This document shows, one piece after another, positions 1 to 7,851 of a stretch of DNA of 64,000 nucleotides (the stretch's first letter is position 1; every line of letters begins with the position of its first letter). The notes beneath the pieces are model-generated. The model worked only from the letters and a program-made list of their open reading frames with translations, did no database searches and was not told where the DNA came from. The stretch comes from Solimonas sp040377605 (lineage in GTDB: Bacteria; Pseudomonadota; Gammaproteobacteria; Nevskiales; Nevskiaceae), in contig JBEIOK010000001.1 in the NCBI GenBank assembly GCA_040377605.1, positions 1-64,000 on the forward strand. Reading direction: 5' to 3'. The translations under genes were made by a program, and so were the position numbers.

Positions 1-41
1 CAGATCAGCAGTTCGGCCAGTGTGAAATTCGAGTTCGACAT
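1..41 (-). CDS. ipdB: IpdB-like CoA-transferase family beta subunit, N-terminal fragment
   Basis: Only the first 13 codons lie in the window (ATG at 41 reading left, then SNSNFTLAELLI). The start sits two bases beyond the stop of ipdA, the usual ipdA-ipdB order. IpdAB is the heterodimer that hydrolytically opens the last steroid ring (COCHEA-CoA hydrolase) in cholesterol and cholate catabolism. The call rests almost entirely on this position, because too little sequence is present for a homology judgement. Confidence 0.55.
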   Translation of the reverse strand, partial: MSNSNFTLAELLI

Positions 42-43
42 GT

Positions 44-940
44 TCAGAACACCTGGCGCGCGGTGGAGAGGATGGCGTCGACACCGCCGACGGCTTTCTG
101 GTACGCGGCTTCGTCGCCGCCCAGGAACTCGGCCTTGTACTTCTCCCAGCCGCCCTCTTCTTCCGCCGCGGCGCAGTAGCGCTTCAGGTGTGCCGCGTCC
201 CAGCCATAGCCGCCGCCCTGCACCGCGACGTGCGAGGTCGGGTGCGCACCGCCGCGCGTCAGCGCGACGCCGGTGACGAGATTGCGCTCGAAGGGATTGA
301 ACTTCGCGTCCTGCTCGTCCGAGTCGATACGGTCAACCAGTTCCTCGCAGGTGACGAAGGTCCGATCGGCCGCGCGCACGAACCACTCGTCGAAGAACGG
401 GTCCGGGCTGTACAGGCGCGTGTTGCCAAGGCGGTCGGCCGTGTGCACGTGCACCAGCGCGACGTCGAGCTTGATCGCCGGCAGCGCCACCAGCACTTCG
501 CCATCCTCATAAGGTGAGGTCACGGTGCGGAAATGCGGATTGACCTTGGTCAGCTGGTCGGTGGCCAGGCCGATGCGCGTCGGCAGGAACGGCAGGCGCA
601 TCGCCGCCGCACGCAGGCCCCAGTGCAGCTGGCCTTCGTCGAGTTCCATCGCTTCGATCTGGCCGGCTTCACGCGCCTTGCGGAAGAACGGCTCCAGCGG
701 GATGAAGTCCAGCGACACGAAACCGTAGATCAGCTTCTTCGCCTTGCCGGCCGCGCACAGCATGCCCATGTCGGTGCCGCCGTAGCCGACGATGGTCAGG
801 TCCTTGAGATCCGAGCGCAGGATCTCGCGCACCAGCGCCATCGGCTTGCGACGCGGGCCCCAGCCGCCAATGCCGATCGTCATGCCGCTCTTCAGCGAGG
901 CGACGATGTCGGCGGCGGTCTTTTCCTTGTTGATCTTCAT
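44..940 (-). CDS. ipdA: IpdA-like steroid ring-opening hydrolase, alpha subunit
   Basis: This 298-residue protein has the class I CoA-transferase alpha-subunit fold signature: an N-terminal GMTIGIGGWGPRRKPMALVR segment, then VGYGGTDMGML. The length matches IpdA (about 290 residues). IpdA pairs with IpdB to open the C ring of the steroid nucleus by a retro-Claisen-like hydrolysis of COCHEA-CoA. Glu102, in MELDEGQLHWG, lies close to where the family has its catalytic glutamate (inferred by position, not aligned). The gene follows the ring-cleavage dioxygenase by 21 bases and precedes ipdB by two, so the three probably form one steroid operon. A glutaconate CoA-transferase is the alternative, made less likely by the steroid context. 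Confidence 0.82.
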   Translation of the reverse strand: MKINKEKTAADIVASLKSGMTIGIGGWGPRRKPMALVREILRSDLKDLTIVGYGGTDMGMLCAAGKAKKLIYGFVSLDFIPLEPFFRKAREAGQIEAMELDEGQLHWGLRAAAMRLPFLPTRIGLATDQLTKVNPHFRTVTSPYEDGEVLVALPAIKLDVALVHVHTADRLGNTRLYSPDPFFDEWFVRAADRTFVTCEELVDRIDSDEQDAKFNPFERNLVTGVALTRGGAHPTSHVAVQGGGYGWDAAHLKRYCAAAEEEGGWEKYKAEFLGGDEAAYQKAVGGVDAILSTARQVF

Positions 941-961
941 TACGTTCGATGGAGTGATGAA

Positions 962-1852
962 TCAGCGGAAGCCGACCGAGAAGTCGTGGCCCCAGATCGA
1001 GACCTGCTTGGTGTGCGTCGTTTCCCAGGTCTTCGGGTCGACCTCGATGCCGCCCCAGCCGTATTCGAGCGCGAAGTTCGACGGCGTCATGATGTAGAAC
1101 GAGGTCATGCGGTCGTTCTCGTGCTCGCCGAGCGTCGCCATCATCTTCACGCCGTGCTGCACGATGCGGTCGTGTGCGCGGCCGACGTCGGTCATCGAGT
1201 TGACCTCGACCATCGCATGCACGCAGCCCGAGGGGCTCGGCATCTCGGCCAGCGCGAGGCTGTGGTGACGGCCACTGGCCGCGTGCAGGAAGTAGATGCG
1301 GATCACCGGCGCGTCCGGGCCCGGCTGGAAATTGAAGACATCGGACAGACCGAAGCCCAGCACATCCTTGAACAGCTTCAAGGTGTCGTCGAACTGCAAG
1401 GCCGGCAGCACGGTATGCCCCAGGCCGAACTTGCCGGTCTTGAAGCCGGCCACGCCGACCGGCGAAACAAAGGCACTCGACCCGCCGTTGTAGCCGTTGG
1501 TGATCTCGTGGCGATTGCCCGAAGGGTCGGTGAACACGGCCATCTGATCGACCTTGCGCAGCGCGCGCTCGGCCTCGGTGCCGTCGGTGACCGCCACCCC
1601 CGCCTGCTTCAGATCGTTGACCGTCGCGGTAAAGTCCGCGGCGTTGGCGACGTCCCAGCCCGAGGCCACATAGCGATCCGCCGTGCCCGGGACGACGAGG
1701 ATGCGGCCGGCCCGCTCATCCGGGCGAACGTACAGACCGCCACCCGCCGCCGGCGCCGTCGGCATGCCCAGCACCTGCTCGGCGTACTGCTGCCACTTCG
1801 AGACATCGGTGGTTTCGGCCACGAGATAGGCGAGGGACTGGATGCGTGCCAT
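962..1852 (-). CDS. hsaC: Type I extradiol dioxygenase, HsaC/TesB-like (3,4-DHSA 4,5-dioxygenase)
   Basis: This is a two-domain VOC-fold extradiol dioxygenase of 296 residues. The expected metal triad is visible in the C-terminal domain: His146 (FGLGHTVL), His197 (GRHHSLAL) and Glu263 (FALEYGWGG). The second-shell signature HENDRMTSFYI lies between them. Enzymes of this family cleave catechol-like rings; HsaC/TesB opens ring A of 3,4-DHSA in the 9,10-seco steroid route. An upstream ATG at 1885 is possible, but the ATG at 1852 begins the conserved ARIQSLAYLV start and has AGAAGGCGGA ahead of it. It is the first gene of the leftward hsaC-ipdA-ipdB run. A biphenyl-diol dioxygenase cannot be excluded by sequence alone. 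Confidence 0.82.
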   Translation of the reverse strand: MARIQSLAYLVAETTDVSKWQQYAEQVLGMPTAPAAGGGLYVRPDERAGRILVVPGTADRYVASGWDVANAADFTATVNDLKQAGVAVTDGTEAERALRKVDQMAVFTDPSGNRHEITNGYNGGSSAFVSPVGVAGFKTGKFGLGHTVLPALQFDDTLKLFKDVLGFGLSDVFNFQPGPDAPVIRIYFLHAASGRHHSLALAEMPSPSGCVHAMVEVNSMTDVGRAHDRIVQHGVKMMATLGEHENDRMTSFYIMTPSNFALEYGWGGIEVDPKTWETTHTKQVSIWGHDFSVGFR

Positions 1853-1945
1853 GAGAGGATTTCCGCCTTCTGATTGGAGTGGCATGAATTATCCGAGCCC
1901 GGGGCCCTCTGACTCTTCATCCGGACGGGTGAGCCTTCGCGCTCA

Positions 1946-1966
1946 GCGAGCGGCGGTACCGCTCGC
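1946..1966. promoter_or_regulatory. Palindrome in divergent intergenic region
   Basis: Eight-base arms GCGAGCGG and CCGCTCGC are separated by CGGTA, between the divergent hsaC-like and SnoaL-like genes. It could be an operator for either steroid transcription unit or a hairpin in a leader. No consensus for a known regulator was recognised. Confidence 0.3.
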
Positions 1967-2122
1967 CACGGAGGTGAATGAGGGCGCGCCAGGGACGACA
2001 CCGGCTCGCCGACCAAGCCCGCGGCATCCCGTTCTAGTCCACACGGAGGGTTCCTGTCGCCAGCCTGCGTCATAGCCTGCCGGCATCACAATATTTTCGG
2101 CCGTGAGCCGGGGGAGACGACG

Positions 2123-2569
2123 ATGCTCAGCTTGCAGGAGATTTCGGACCGGCTGGAGATCCAGCAGGTGATGACCGACTACGCACACGCCATCGACACG
2201 CGCGACTTCGAGGCGCTGGACCGCATTTTCACGCCGGACGCCTTCATCGACTACACCGCGATGGGCGGCATCAAGGGCCCCTATCCACAGATCAAGGCCT
2301 GGCTCAAGGATACGATGAAGTGGTTCCCGAACTACTACCACATGGTCGGCAATCATTCGATCACGATCGAGGGCGATTGTGCCCGCTCGCGGGTGATCTG
2401 CTTCAACCCGATCGTGATGAACGTCCAGGACAAGCCGCATACGATGTTCTTCGGCCTGTGGTACCTGGATCAGTGGGTGCGTACGGCAGACGGCTGGCGC
2501 ATGACCGAACGCGTCGAGGAGAAGTGCTTTGACTACAACCTGCCGGCCGCCATGCCCAAGGTGACCTGA
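2123..2569 (+). CDS. SnoaL-like / NTF2-fold protein of a steroid cluster
   Basis: This 148-residue protein has the cone-shaped alpha+beta (NTF2/SnoaL_4) pattern: an N-terminal helix pair (EISDRLEIQQVMTDYAHAID), the conserved DYTAMGG strand near residue 53, and a C-terminal sheet. Members include dehydratases and isomerases such as scytalone dehydratase and BaiE, and many unassigned proteins in steroid and terpenoid clusters. It opens the plus-strand run of steroid-type genes and has GGGGGAGACGACG before its ATG. The substrate is unknown; a dehydration or isomerisation step on a steroid intermediate is only an inference from its neighbours. Confidence 0.7.
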   Translation: MLSLQEISDRLEIQQVMTDYAHAIDTRDFEALDRIFTPDAFIDYTAMGGIKGPYPQIKAWLKDTMKWFPNYYHMVGNHSITIEGDCARSRVICFNPIVMNVQDKPHTMFFGLWYLDQWVRTADGWRMTERVEEKCFDYNLPAAMPKVT

Positions 2570-2663
2570 GCCCCCGACTCGAACGTTCGTCTTATTGGAC
2601 GAAGCCCCGGCCGCGCGGATCGAAATAATCCGCAGACGTTTTACTCAGCCCCTGCCCGCCCGC

Positions 2664-4331
2664 ATGTCCGACTCCTCCGTGCCCACCGACGGCACCCTGC
2701 CCGTCGACGCTCCGCTCGTCGTCGATGACGCCGCCACGTTCGCCTGGGATCGCCGCTGCGGCGTGCTGGTCGTCGGCCTCGGTGCGGCCGGTGGCGCCGC
2801 AGCGATCAGCGCCCGCGAGGCCGGTGCCGACGTCCTGATCGCGGAACGCTTCGACGGCGGCGGCGCCACGATCAAGAGCGGCGGCATCGTCTATCTCGGC
2901 GGCGGCACGCGCTACCAGCGCGAGGCCGGCGTTGATGACACGCCGCAGGCGATGTTCGACTACCTGCGCCAGGAAAGCGGCGACGCCGTGAGTCCGGAGG
3001 CCCTGCGCCACTTCTGTGACGGCAGCGTGGAACTACTGGCCTGGCTGGAATCGATCGGGGTCGAGTTCCAGTCCAATCCGAACCCGCCGAAGACCTCCTA
3101 TCCCAAGGACGGCACGTATTTCTACTACTCCGGCAACGAAGGTGTGCCCGCCTATGCCGCCCATGCCAGGCCGGCGCCACGCGGCCACCGCGTCAAGGCC
3201 CCCGGCATCGACTCCGGCCGCGAGCTGTATCAGGCATTGCGCCGCCGTACCGAGGCGCTGGGGATTCCGACATTGCGCCAGACGGCGGCGCGCCGCCTGA
3301 TCACGGATCGCAGCGGTGCCGTGCTCGGCGCAGAGCTGTGGCAGCTGGAGCCCGGTTCGGCCGCACAGCGCGAACACCAGAAGCTGATGAAGCGCGCCGA
3401 GGCCTGGCACAACTTCGCCGGCGGCTACGCCGACAAGCTGCGTGCGAAGGCGCGCGGAATCGAGCAGCAGCATGCGAAATGCCTGCGCGTGCGCGCCAGC
3501 GGCGGCGTCGTGCTGACCACGGGCGGCTTCATCTTCAACCGTCAGATGGTGGCGCAGTACGCACCGAAGTACATGCCCGCGATGCGCCTGGGTGCCACCG
3601 GCTGTGACGGCAGCGGCATCCGCCTCGGCGCCAGTGCCGGCGGCGTACCGCACCGCATGGAAAAGGGATCGGCGTGGCGATTCATCAACCCACCCACCGC
3701 CTGGCCTCGCGGCATCGTCGTCAACCGCCAGGGCCGACGCTTCTGCAATGAGCAGGTGTATGGCGCCCGACTCGGCGTCGAGATGGTCGACCACAACGAG
3801 GGCAAGGCCTGGCTGATTCTCGACCATGCGCTGCGCAAGCAATCGCTGCGCGAGGCGCTGTTCGGCGGGCTGTGGTTCTTTCAGGGTGTGCCGGCGTTTT
3901 TCCTGATGCTGTTTGCACCACGCGCGAAAACCCCGGAAGCCCTGGCCGCCAAGATCGGCCTGCCGCCGGCAGCGCTCAAGGGCACGATCCAGCGCTACAC
4001 CGACGACGCCCGCTCGGGAGCAACCGACGCGCTCGGCAAATCCGACGACATGCGCGTGCCGCTGGCCACAGCGCCTTACTATGCACTCGATATCTCCGCC
4101 GACAACAAGACCTTTCCCTGCCCGACGATCACGCTGGGCGGCCTGCGCGTCCACGAGCGCGACAACGCGGTAGTCGACGCCTCATCGCGCCCGATCCCGG
4201 GCCTGTATGCCGCCGGCCGTAGCGCCGTGGGCGTTGCGTCCAACGGCTACGTCAGTGGCCTGTCGCTAGCCGATTGCCTGAGCGCCGGGCGGCGTGCAGG
4301 TGCGAGCGCCGCGGCTGCCGCAAAGCAATAA
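2664..4331 (+). CDS. FAD-dependent 3-oxosteroid dehydrogenase-like flavoprotein
   Basis: This is a 555-residue flavoprotein of the fumarate reductase/KstD superfamily. It has an N-terminal FAD-binding Rossmann motif VVGLGAAGGAAA around residues 33-44, a GGGATIKSGGIVYLGG segment, and the C-terminal FAD closure GLYAAGRSAVGVAS. That C-terminal motif differs from the one in the canonical KstD at 30946-32661, so this is a second subfamily, of the sort annotated as 3-oxo-5-alpha/beta-steroid 4-dehydrogenase or generic FAD-binding protein. ATG 2664 was preferred to 2595 because the extension has no conserved features; no strong ribosome site precedes either. The exact position oxidised on the steroid cannot be told from sequence. 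Confidence 0.7.
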   Translation: MSDSSVPTDGTLPVDAPLVVDDAATFAWDRRCGVLVVGLGAAGGAAAISAREAGADVLIAERFDGGGATIKSGGIVYLGGGTRYQREAGVDDTPQAMFDYLRQESGDAVSPEALRHFCDGSVELLAWLESIGVEFQSNPNPPKTSYPKDGTYFYYSGNEGVPAYAAHARPAPRGHRVKAPGIDSGRELYQALRRRTEALGIPTLRQTAARRLITDRSGAVLGAELWQLEPGSAAQREHQKLMKRAEAWHNFAGGYADKLRAKARGIEQQHAKCLRVRASGGVVLTTGGFIFNRQMVAQYAPKYMPAMRLGATGCDGSGIRLGASAGGVPHRMEKGSAWRFINPPTAWPRGIVVNRQGRRFCNEQVYGARLGVEMVDHNEGKAWLILDHALRKQSLREALFGGLWFFQGVPAFFLMLFAPRAKTPEALAAKIGLPPAALKGTIQRYTDDARSGATDALGKSDDMRVPLATAPYYALDISADNKTFPCPTITLGGLRVHERDNAVVDASSRPIPGLYAAGRSAVGVASNGYVSGLSLADCLSAGRRAGASAAAAAKQ

Positions 4332-4340
4332 CCACTTCCC

Positions 4341-4414
4341 GTCATTCTGAGCGCAGCGAAGCATCCACCTTCACTGATCGTCGCAAGTAGATGCTTCGCT
4401 GCGCTCAGGATGAC
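4341..4414. repeat. REP-like palindromic element, family A copy 1
   Basis: Two 25-base arms (4341-4365 and 4390-4414) are inverted copies of each other with one mismatch, separated by 24 bases. The core is GTCATTCTGAGCGCAGCGAA. The element fills the gap between the FAD enzyme and the SDR. A diverged copy with the same ends lies at 15059-15165. This sequence type is common as a short palindrome in many environmental bacteria; no transposase is present. Confidence 0.85.
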
Positions 4415-4445
4415 AACAGACAACGAAACACGGAGGAGCAGAACG

Positions 4446-5231
4446 ATGGGACGCGTACAAGACAAGGTTGCAATCATCACCGGCGGCGCGAGCGGCGTCG
4501 GCAAGGCGGACGCGGAACTGCTCGCCGCCGAGGGCGCCAAGGTCGTGCTGACCGACGTCAATGTCGCTGATGGCGAGAAGGTCGCCGCCGCCATCAACGC
4601 CAAGGGCGGCACCGCCCTGTTCCTGAAGCACGACATCGCCTCGGAAGACGACTGGCTGTCGGTGATCGCGACCACGAAGGAAACGTTCGGCGGCCTTGAT
4701 GTGCTGGTCAACAACGCGGCGATTCTGGCGCAGGCCACGATCGAGGAAACCGATCTGGCGTTGTGGCAGAAGATCCAGAAGATCAACTCCGACGGCTACT
4801 TCCTCGGCTGCAAGCATGGCCTGCTGGCGATGAAGGAGCGCCCGAGCGGCTCGATCATCAACATGTCGTCGATGGCCGGCATCGGCGGCGTTTCCAGCTT
4901 CTGCGCCTACAGTGCCTCGAAGGCCGCGGTCGCCGGCCTGACGCGCAGCGTCGCCGCGCACTGCCGGTCCAAGCTGTACAAGATCCGCTGCAACTCGATC
5001 CACCCGGATGGCATCGCCACGCCGATGGTGTTCAACCTGCATGCCGGTCAAAAGGGCGCACCGGCCTCGCAGGCCAACGTGCGCGAGAAAGACCCCAAGC
5101 AGTTGCAGGCCCGCTTCTGCCAGCCGACCGATATCGCCAATCTGGTGCTGTTCCTGGCCTCGGACGAGTCGCGATTCATCAGCGGCGCCGAAATGCGCAT
5201 CGACAATGGTTACCTGATGTGGGCGGATTGA
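4446..5231 (+). CDS. Classical SDR, hydroxysteroid-dehydrogenase type
   Basis: This 261-residue short-chain dehydrogenase has the NAD(P) motif TGGASGVG (residues 13-20), NNAA, the catalytic Ser in INMSSMAG and YSASK as the Tyr/Lys pair. It resembles 3-alpha/20-beta-, 7-alpha- and 17-beta-hydroxysteroid dehydrogenases, though family membership does not fix the position oxidised. The start is set by CGGAGGAG eight bases upstream; an in-frame ATG at 4410 lies inside the palindromic repeat and is rejected. It sits between a steroid-type flavoprotein and a FadD3-like ligase, so a role in steroid or C/D-ring intermediate oxidation (for example IpdF-like) is plausible. Confidence 0.78.
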   Translation: MGRVQDKVAIITGGASGVGKADAELLAAEGAKVVLTDVNVADGEKVAAAINAKGGTALFLKHDIASEDDWLSVIATTKETFGGLDVLVNNAAILAQATIEETDLALWQKIQKINSDGYFLGCKHGLLAMKERPSGSIINMSSMAGIGGVSSFCAYSASKAAVAGLTRSVAAHCRSKLYKIRCNSIHPDGIATPMVFNLHAGQKGAPASQANVREKDPKQLQARFCQPTDIANLVLFLASDESRFISGAEMRIDNGYLMWAD

Positions 5232-5242
5232 TGAGCCAGCCC

Positions 5243-5342
5243 CTCGATACATCTCGCCTGCGGCGCGACACTCGGTGCGAACGGAAGCTGGTTGTCATCG
5301 CCGCTCCGTTCGTCTCGAGTAGCCGCGCAGCGGCGTATCGAG
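5243..5342. repeat. Imperfect inverted repeat, family B
   Basis: The left arm runs from CTCGATAC at 5243 to GCGAACGGA at 5285. The right arm (5305-5342) is its imperfect inverted copy ending GTATCGAG, with GC-rich inner arms. The element occupies the gap between the SDR stop and the acyl-CoA synthetase start. It is unrelated in sequence to family A and looks like a REP/MITE-type dispersed palindrome that may act as an intercistronic hairpin. Confidence 0.7.
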
Positions 5343-5390
5343 AGACTCGCACCGAGCCCCGCCATCCGGGATAGCCCAGAACAATCGACC

Positions 5391-6953
5391 ATGGCCAACA
5401 CCGTCCCCGCCGCCTTCGCCGAATCCGTCAAACGCTACGCCTCGCGCACTGCCGTCATCAGCGAGGACGGCGCGGAGCTGAGCTACGCCGAACTCGACCA
5501 GCTGCGCATCTATGCGGCACGTGCGCTGCTGTCGCTGGGCGTGAAGCACGGCGACCGCGTCGCGATCTGGGCACCGAACAGCGTCGAGTGGATCGTCGCG
5601 GGCCTCGCGATCCACAGCCTCGGCTGCGTGCTGGTGCCGGTGAACACGCGCATGAAGGGCGGCGAGGCGGCCTACATCCTGGAAAAGAGCGGCGCGCGCG
5701 TGCTGTTCTGCGCCGGCCGTTTCCTCGGCCAGCACTTCCCCAGCCTGCTCGCCGAGCACTGGCCCAGGACCCTGGAACACGCCGTCGTCATCGGCGAGTC
5801 GCTGGAGAAGGATGTCGGCTGGCAGACGTTCATGGCACGCGCGGACCTGGAGAAGACCGAGCACGTCAACGCGCGCACGACTTTGGTGAAGCCGGAGGAC
5901 CGCATGGATGTGATGTTCACGTCCGGCACGACCGGCCACCCCAAGGGCGTCGTCACTCACCATGCGCAGAACCTGCGCGTGATCGGCGAGTGGTCGAAAA
6001 GCGTCGGCCTCACCGCCGAAGATCGCTATCTGATCGCCAATCCCTTCTTCCACACCTTCGGCTACAAGGTCGGCTGGCTCGCCGGCCTGTTCGCGGGCCT
6101 CACCGTGCTGCCGCACGCGGTGTTCGACGCCGCGGCGATCCTCAAGCGCATCGAGCGCGACCGCATCTCGGTCCTGCCCGGCCCGCCGACGCTGTTCATC
6201 TCGCTGCTCAATGATCCGGCGCGCGCCACCACCGATCTGTCGACGCTGCGGGCCACGATCACCGGTGCAGCGGCCATCGCGCCCTCGCTGATCGAGCGCA
6301 TCCGCGCGGAGCTCGGCTTCAAGGTCGTGCTGACGGGCTACGGCCTCACCGAGACCTGCGGCGTCGTCTCGCTGTGCGACGCCGGCGACAGTGCCGACAC
6401 CATCGCGCTGACCTCGGGCAAGGCGATTGCCGGCACCGAGATGCGCTGTGTCGACGCGCACAATCGCCCGGTCGGTCCCGGCGAGTCCGGCGAGATCGTC
6501 GTGCGCGGCTACAACGTCATGCAGCACTACCTCGACAACGAGGCAGCCACCCGCGAAACCATCGATGCGGAGGGCTGGCTGCACACGGGCGATATCGGCC
6601 ATCTCGACGATCGTGGCTACATCCGCATCACGGATCGCCTCAAGGATCTGTACATCACCGGCGGCTTCAACTGCTATCCGGCCGAGATCGAGCGCATGAT
6701 CGCCGCGCATCCGGCCGTCGCACAGGTCGCGATCGTCGGCATCCCGGACGAGCGCATGGGCGAAGTCGGCAAGGCCTATGTCGTGCTGCGGCCGGAGCAG
6801 ACGCTGGATGACAAGTCCCTGATCGCCTGGTGCCGCGAGCAGATGGCGAACTACAAGGTGCCGCGTCACGTCGAATTCGTGACCGCGCTGCCCACCAATC
6901 CCTCGGGCAAGGTGCTGAAATACCAGTTGCGCGACGCCGCCAAGGCGACGTGA
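5391..6953 (+). CDS. Acyl-CoA synthetase, FadD3-like (ANL superfamily)
   Basis: This 520-residue adenylate-forming ligase has motif order FTSGTTGHPKGVVTHH (P-loop), TGYGLTETCG, GWLHTGDIG, DRLKDLYITGGFNCYP and the C-terminal lysine loop NPSGKVLK. It makes an acyl-AMP and then an acyl-CoA. In steroid clusters FadD3 activates HIP, the C/D-ring propionate, before beta-oxidation and IpdAB. That assignment fits the presence of ipdA/ipdB in the same locus, but the sequence alone only supports a medium or long-chain/aryl acid-CoA ligase. The ATG at 5391 begins the conserved N-terminus; the reading frame is open further upstream into the repeat element. Confidence 0.78.
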   Translation: MANTVPAAFAESVKRYASRTAVISEDGAELSYAELDQLRIYAARALLSLGVKHGDRVAIWAPNSVEWIVAGLAIHSLGCVLVPVNTRMKGGEAAYILEKSGARVLFCAGRFLGQHFPSLLAEHWPRTLEHAVVIGESLEKDVGWQTFMARADLEKTEHVNARTTLVKPEDRMDVMFTSGTTGHPKGVVTHHAQNLRVIGEWSKSVGLTAEDRYLIANPFFHTFGYKVGWLAGLFAGLTVLPHAVFDAAAILKRIERDRISVLPGPPTLFISLLNDPARATTDLSTLRATITGAAAIAPSLIERIRAELGFKVVLTGYGLTETCGVVSLCDAGDSADTIALTSGKAIAGTEMRCVDAHNRPVGPGESGEIVVRGYNVMQHYLDNEAATRETIDAEGWLHTGDIGHLDDRGYIRITDRLKDLYITGGFNCYPAEIERMIAAHPAVAQVAIVGIPDERMGEVGKAYVVLRPEQTLDDKSLIAWCREQMANYKVPRHVEFVTALPTNPSGKVLKYQLRDAAKAT

Positions 6954-6978
6954 TCGAAATACCGGAAGGAGAACGAAG

Positions 6979-7842
6979 ATGAGCGGATCGTTGAAGGGCA
7001 AGATTGCCGTCGTCACCGGCGCCTCCCGCGGCGCAGGCAAGGGCATCGCGATCGCGCTGGGCGCGCATGGCGCGACCGTCTATGTCACCGGACGCTCGCA
7101 GAAGGAAGGCGATGCCCCGCTCCCGGGCACCATTGCTGCAACCGCCGAAGCGGTCGCCCACGCGGGGGGCCACGGCATCGCGGTGGCCTGCGATCACACC
7201 GATGACAACCAGGTCGAGGCACTGTTCAAGCGCATCGAACGCGACCATGGCCGTGTCGATATCCTCGTCAACAATGCGACCGCACTGCACGACCAGCTGA
7301 TCGAAAAGGGCGGCTTCTGGACCAAGTCGCTGGACCTCGTCGACATTCTCGATGTCGGCCTGCGCTCGGGCTATGTCGCCAGCTGGCATGCCGCGCAGTC
7401 GATGGTGAAGCAGAAGGATGGACTGATTGTTTTCACCTCCAGCTTCGGTGGCAACTGCTACATGCACGGCGCTGCCTATGGCGCACAGAAGGCCGGCGTC
7501 GACAAGTTTGCGCGCGACATGGGCGTCGATTTCCGTCCGCACAATGTCGCGGCGGTGTCGATCTGGATGGGGATGCTGCGCACCGACCGCACCAAGCGCG
7601 TCATGGACTCGGAACCGGAGAAGTACGCGGGTTTCTGGGATATCGCCGAGACGCCGGAATTCACCGGCCATGTCATTGCCGCGCTCTACAACGATCCAAA
7701 GCGCAGCGAGAAGAACGGTCAGGTCCTGATCGGCGCCGAGGCGGCCCAGGAATATGGCCTGACCGATGACGGCCGTCCGGTGCCGTCGCATCGGCCGATG
7801 CTGGGCGGCCCGCCGGCCGCCAGTCCCGCCATCGTCGAGTAA
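6979..7842 (+). CDS. SDR family oxidoreductase (DHRS1/IpdF-like)
   Basis: This 287-residue SDR has TGASRGAGKGIA as the cofactor motif, NNAT, a Ser in FTSSFGGN and YGAQK as the Tyr/Lys pair. The region after the cofactor strand carries an insertion (about residues 39-53, QKEGDAPLPGTIAATAEAV) as in DHRS1-type SDRs. AAGGAG lies ten bases ahead of the ATG, and the gene begins 25 bases after the acyl-CoA synthetase, so both are likely co-transcribed. A role as a ketone/alcohol oxidoreductase on a CoA-thioester ring intermediate (IpdF-like) is inferred from position. Substrate unproven. Confidence 0.72.
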   Translation: MSGSLKGKIAVVTGASRGAGKGIAIALGAHGATVYVTGRSQKEGDAPLPGTIAATAEAVAHAGGHGIAVACDHTDDNQVEALFKRIERDHGRVDILVNNATALHDQLIEKGGFWTKSLDLVDILDVGLRSGYVASWHAAQSMVKQKDGLIVFTSSFGGNCYMHGAAYGAQKAGVDKFARDMGVDFRPHNVAAVSIWMGMLRTDRTKRVMDSEPEKYAGFWDIAETPEFTGHVIAALYNDPKRSEKNGQVLIGAEAAQEYGLTDDGRPVPSHRPMLGGPPAASPAIVE

Positions 7843-7851
7843 GCGCGTCGC

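Noticed and set aside
533..1873. 446-codon open frame on the plus strand opposite hsaC and ipdA
   Set aside because: Arg/His-rich antisense shadow of two well-supported genes, a known effect of high GC; no domain and no ribosome site.
4410..4445. Upstream ATG for the SDR at 4446
   Set aside because: It lies in the palindromic repeat; a strong ribosome site supports ATG 4446.
5295..7046. 583-codon minus-strand frame
   Set aside because: Antisense to the acyl-CoA synthetase with all ANL motifs.
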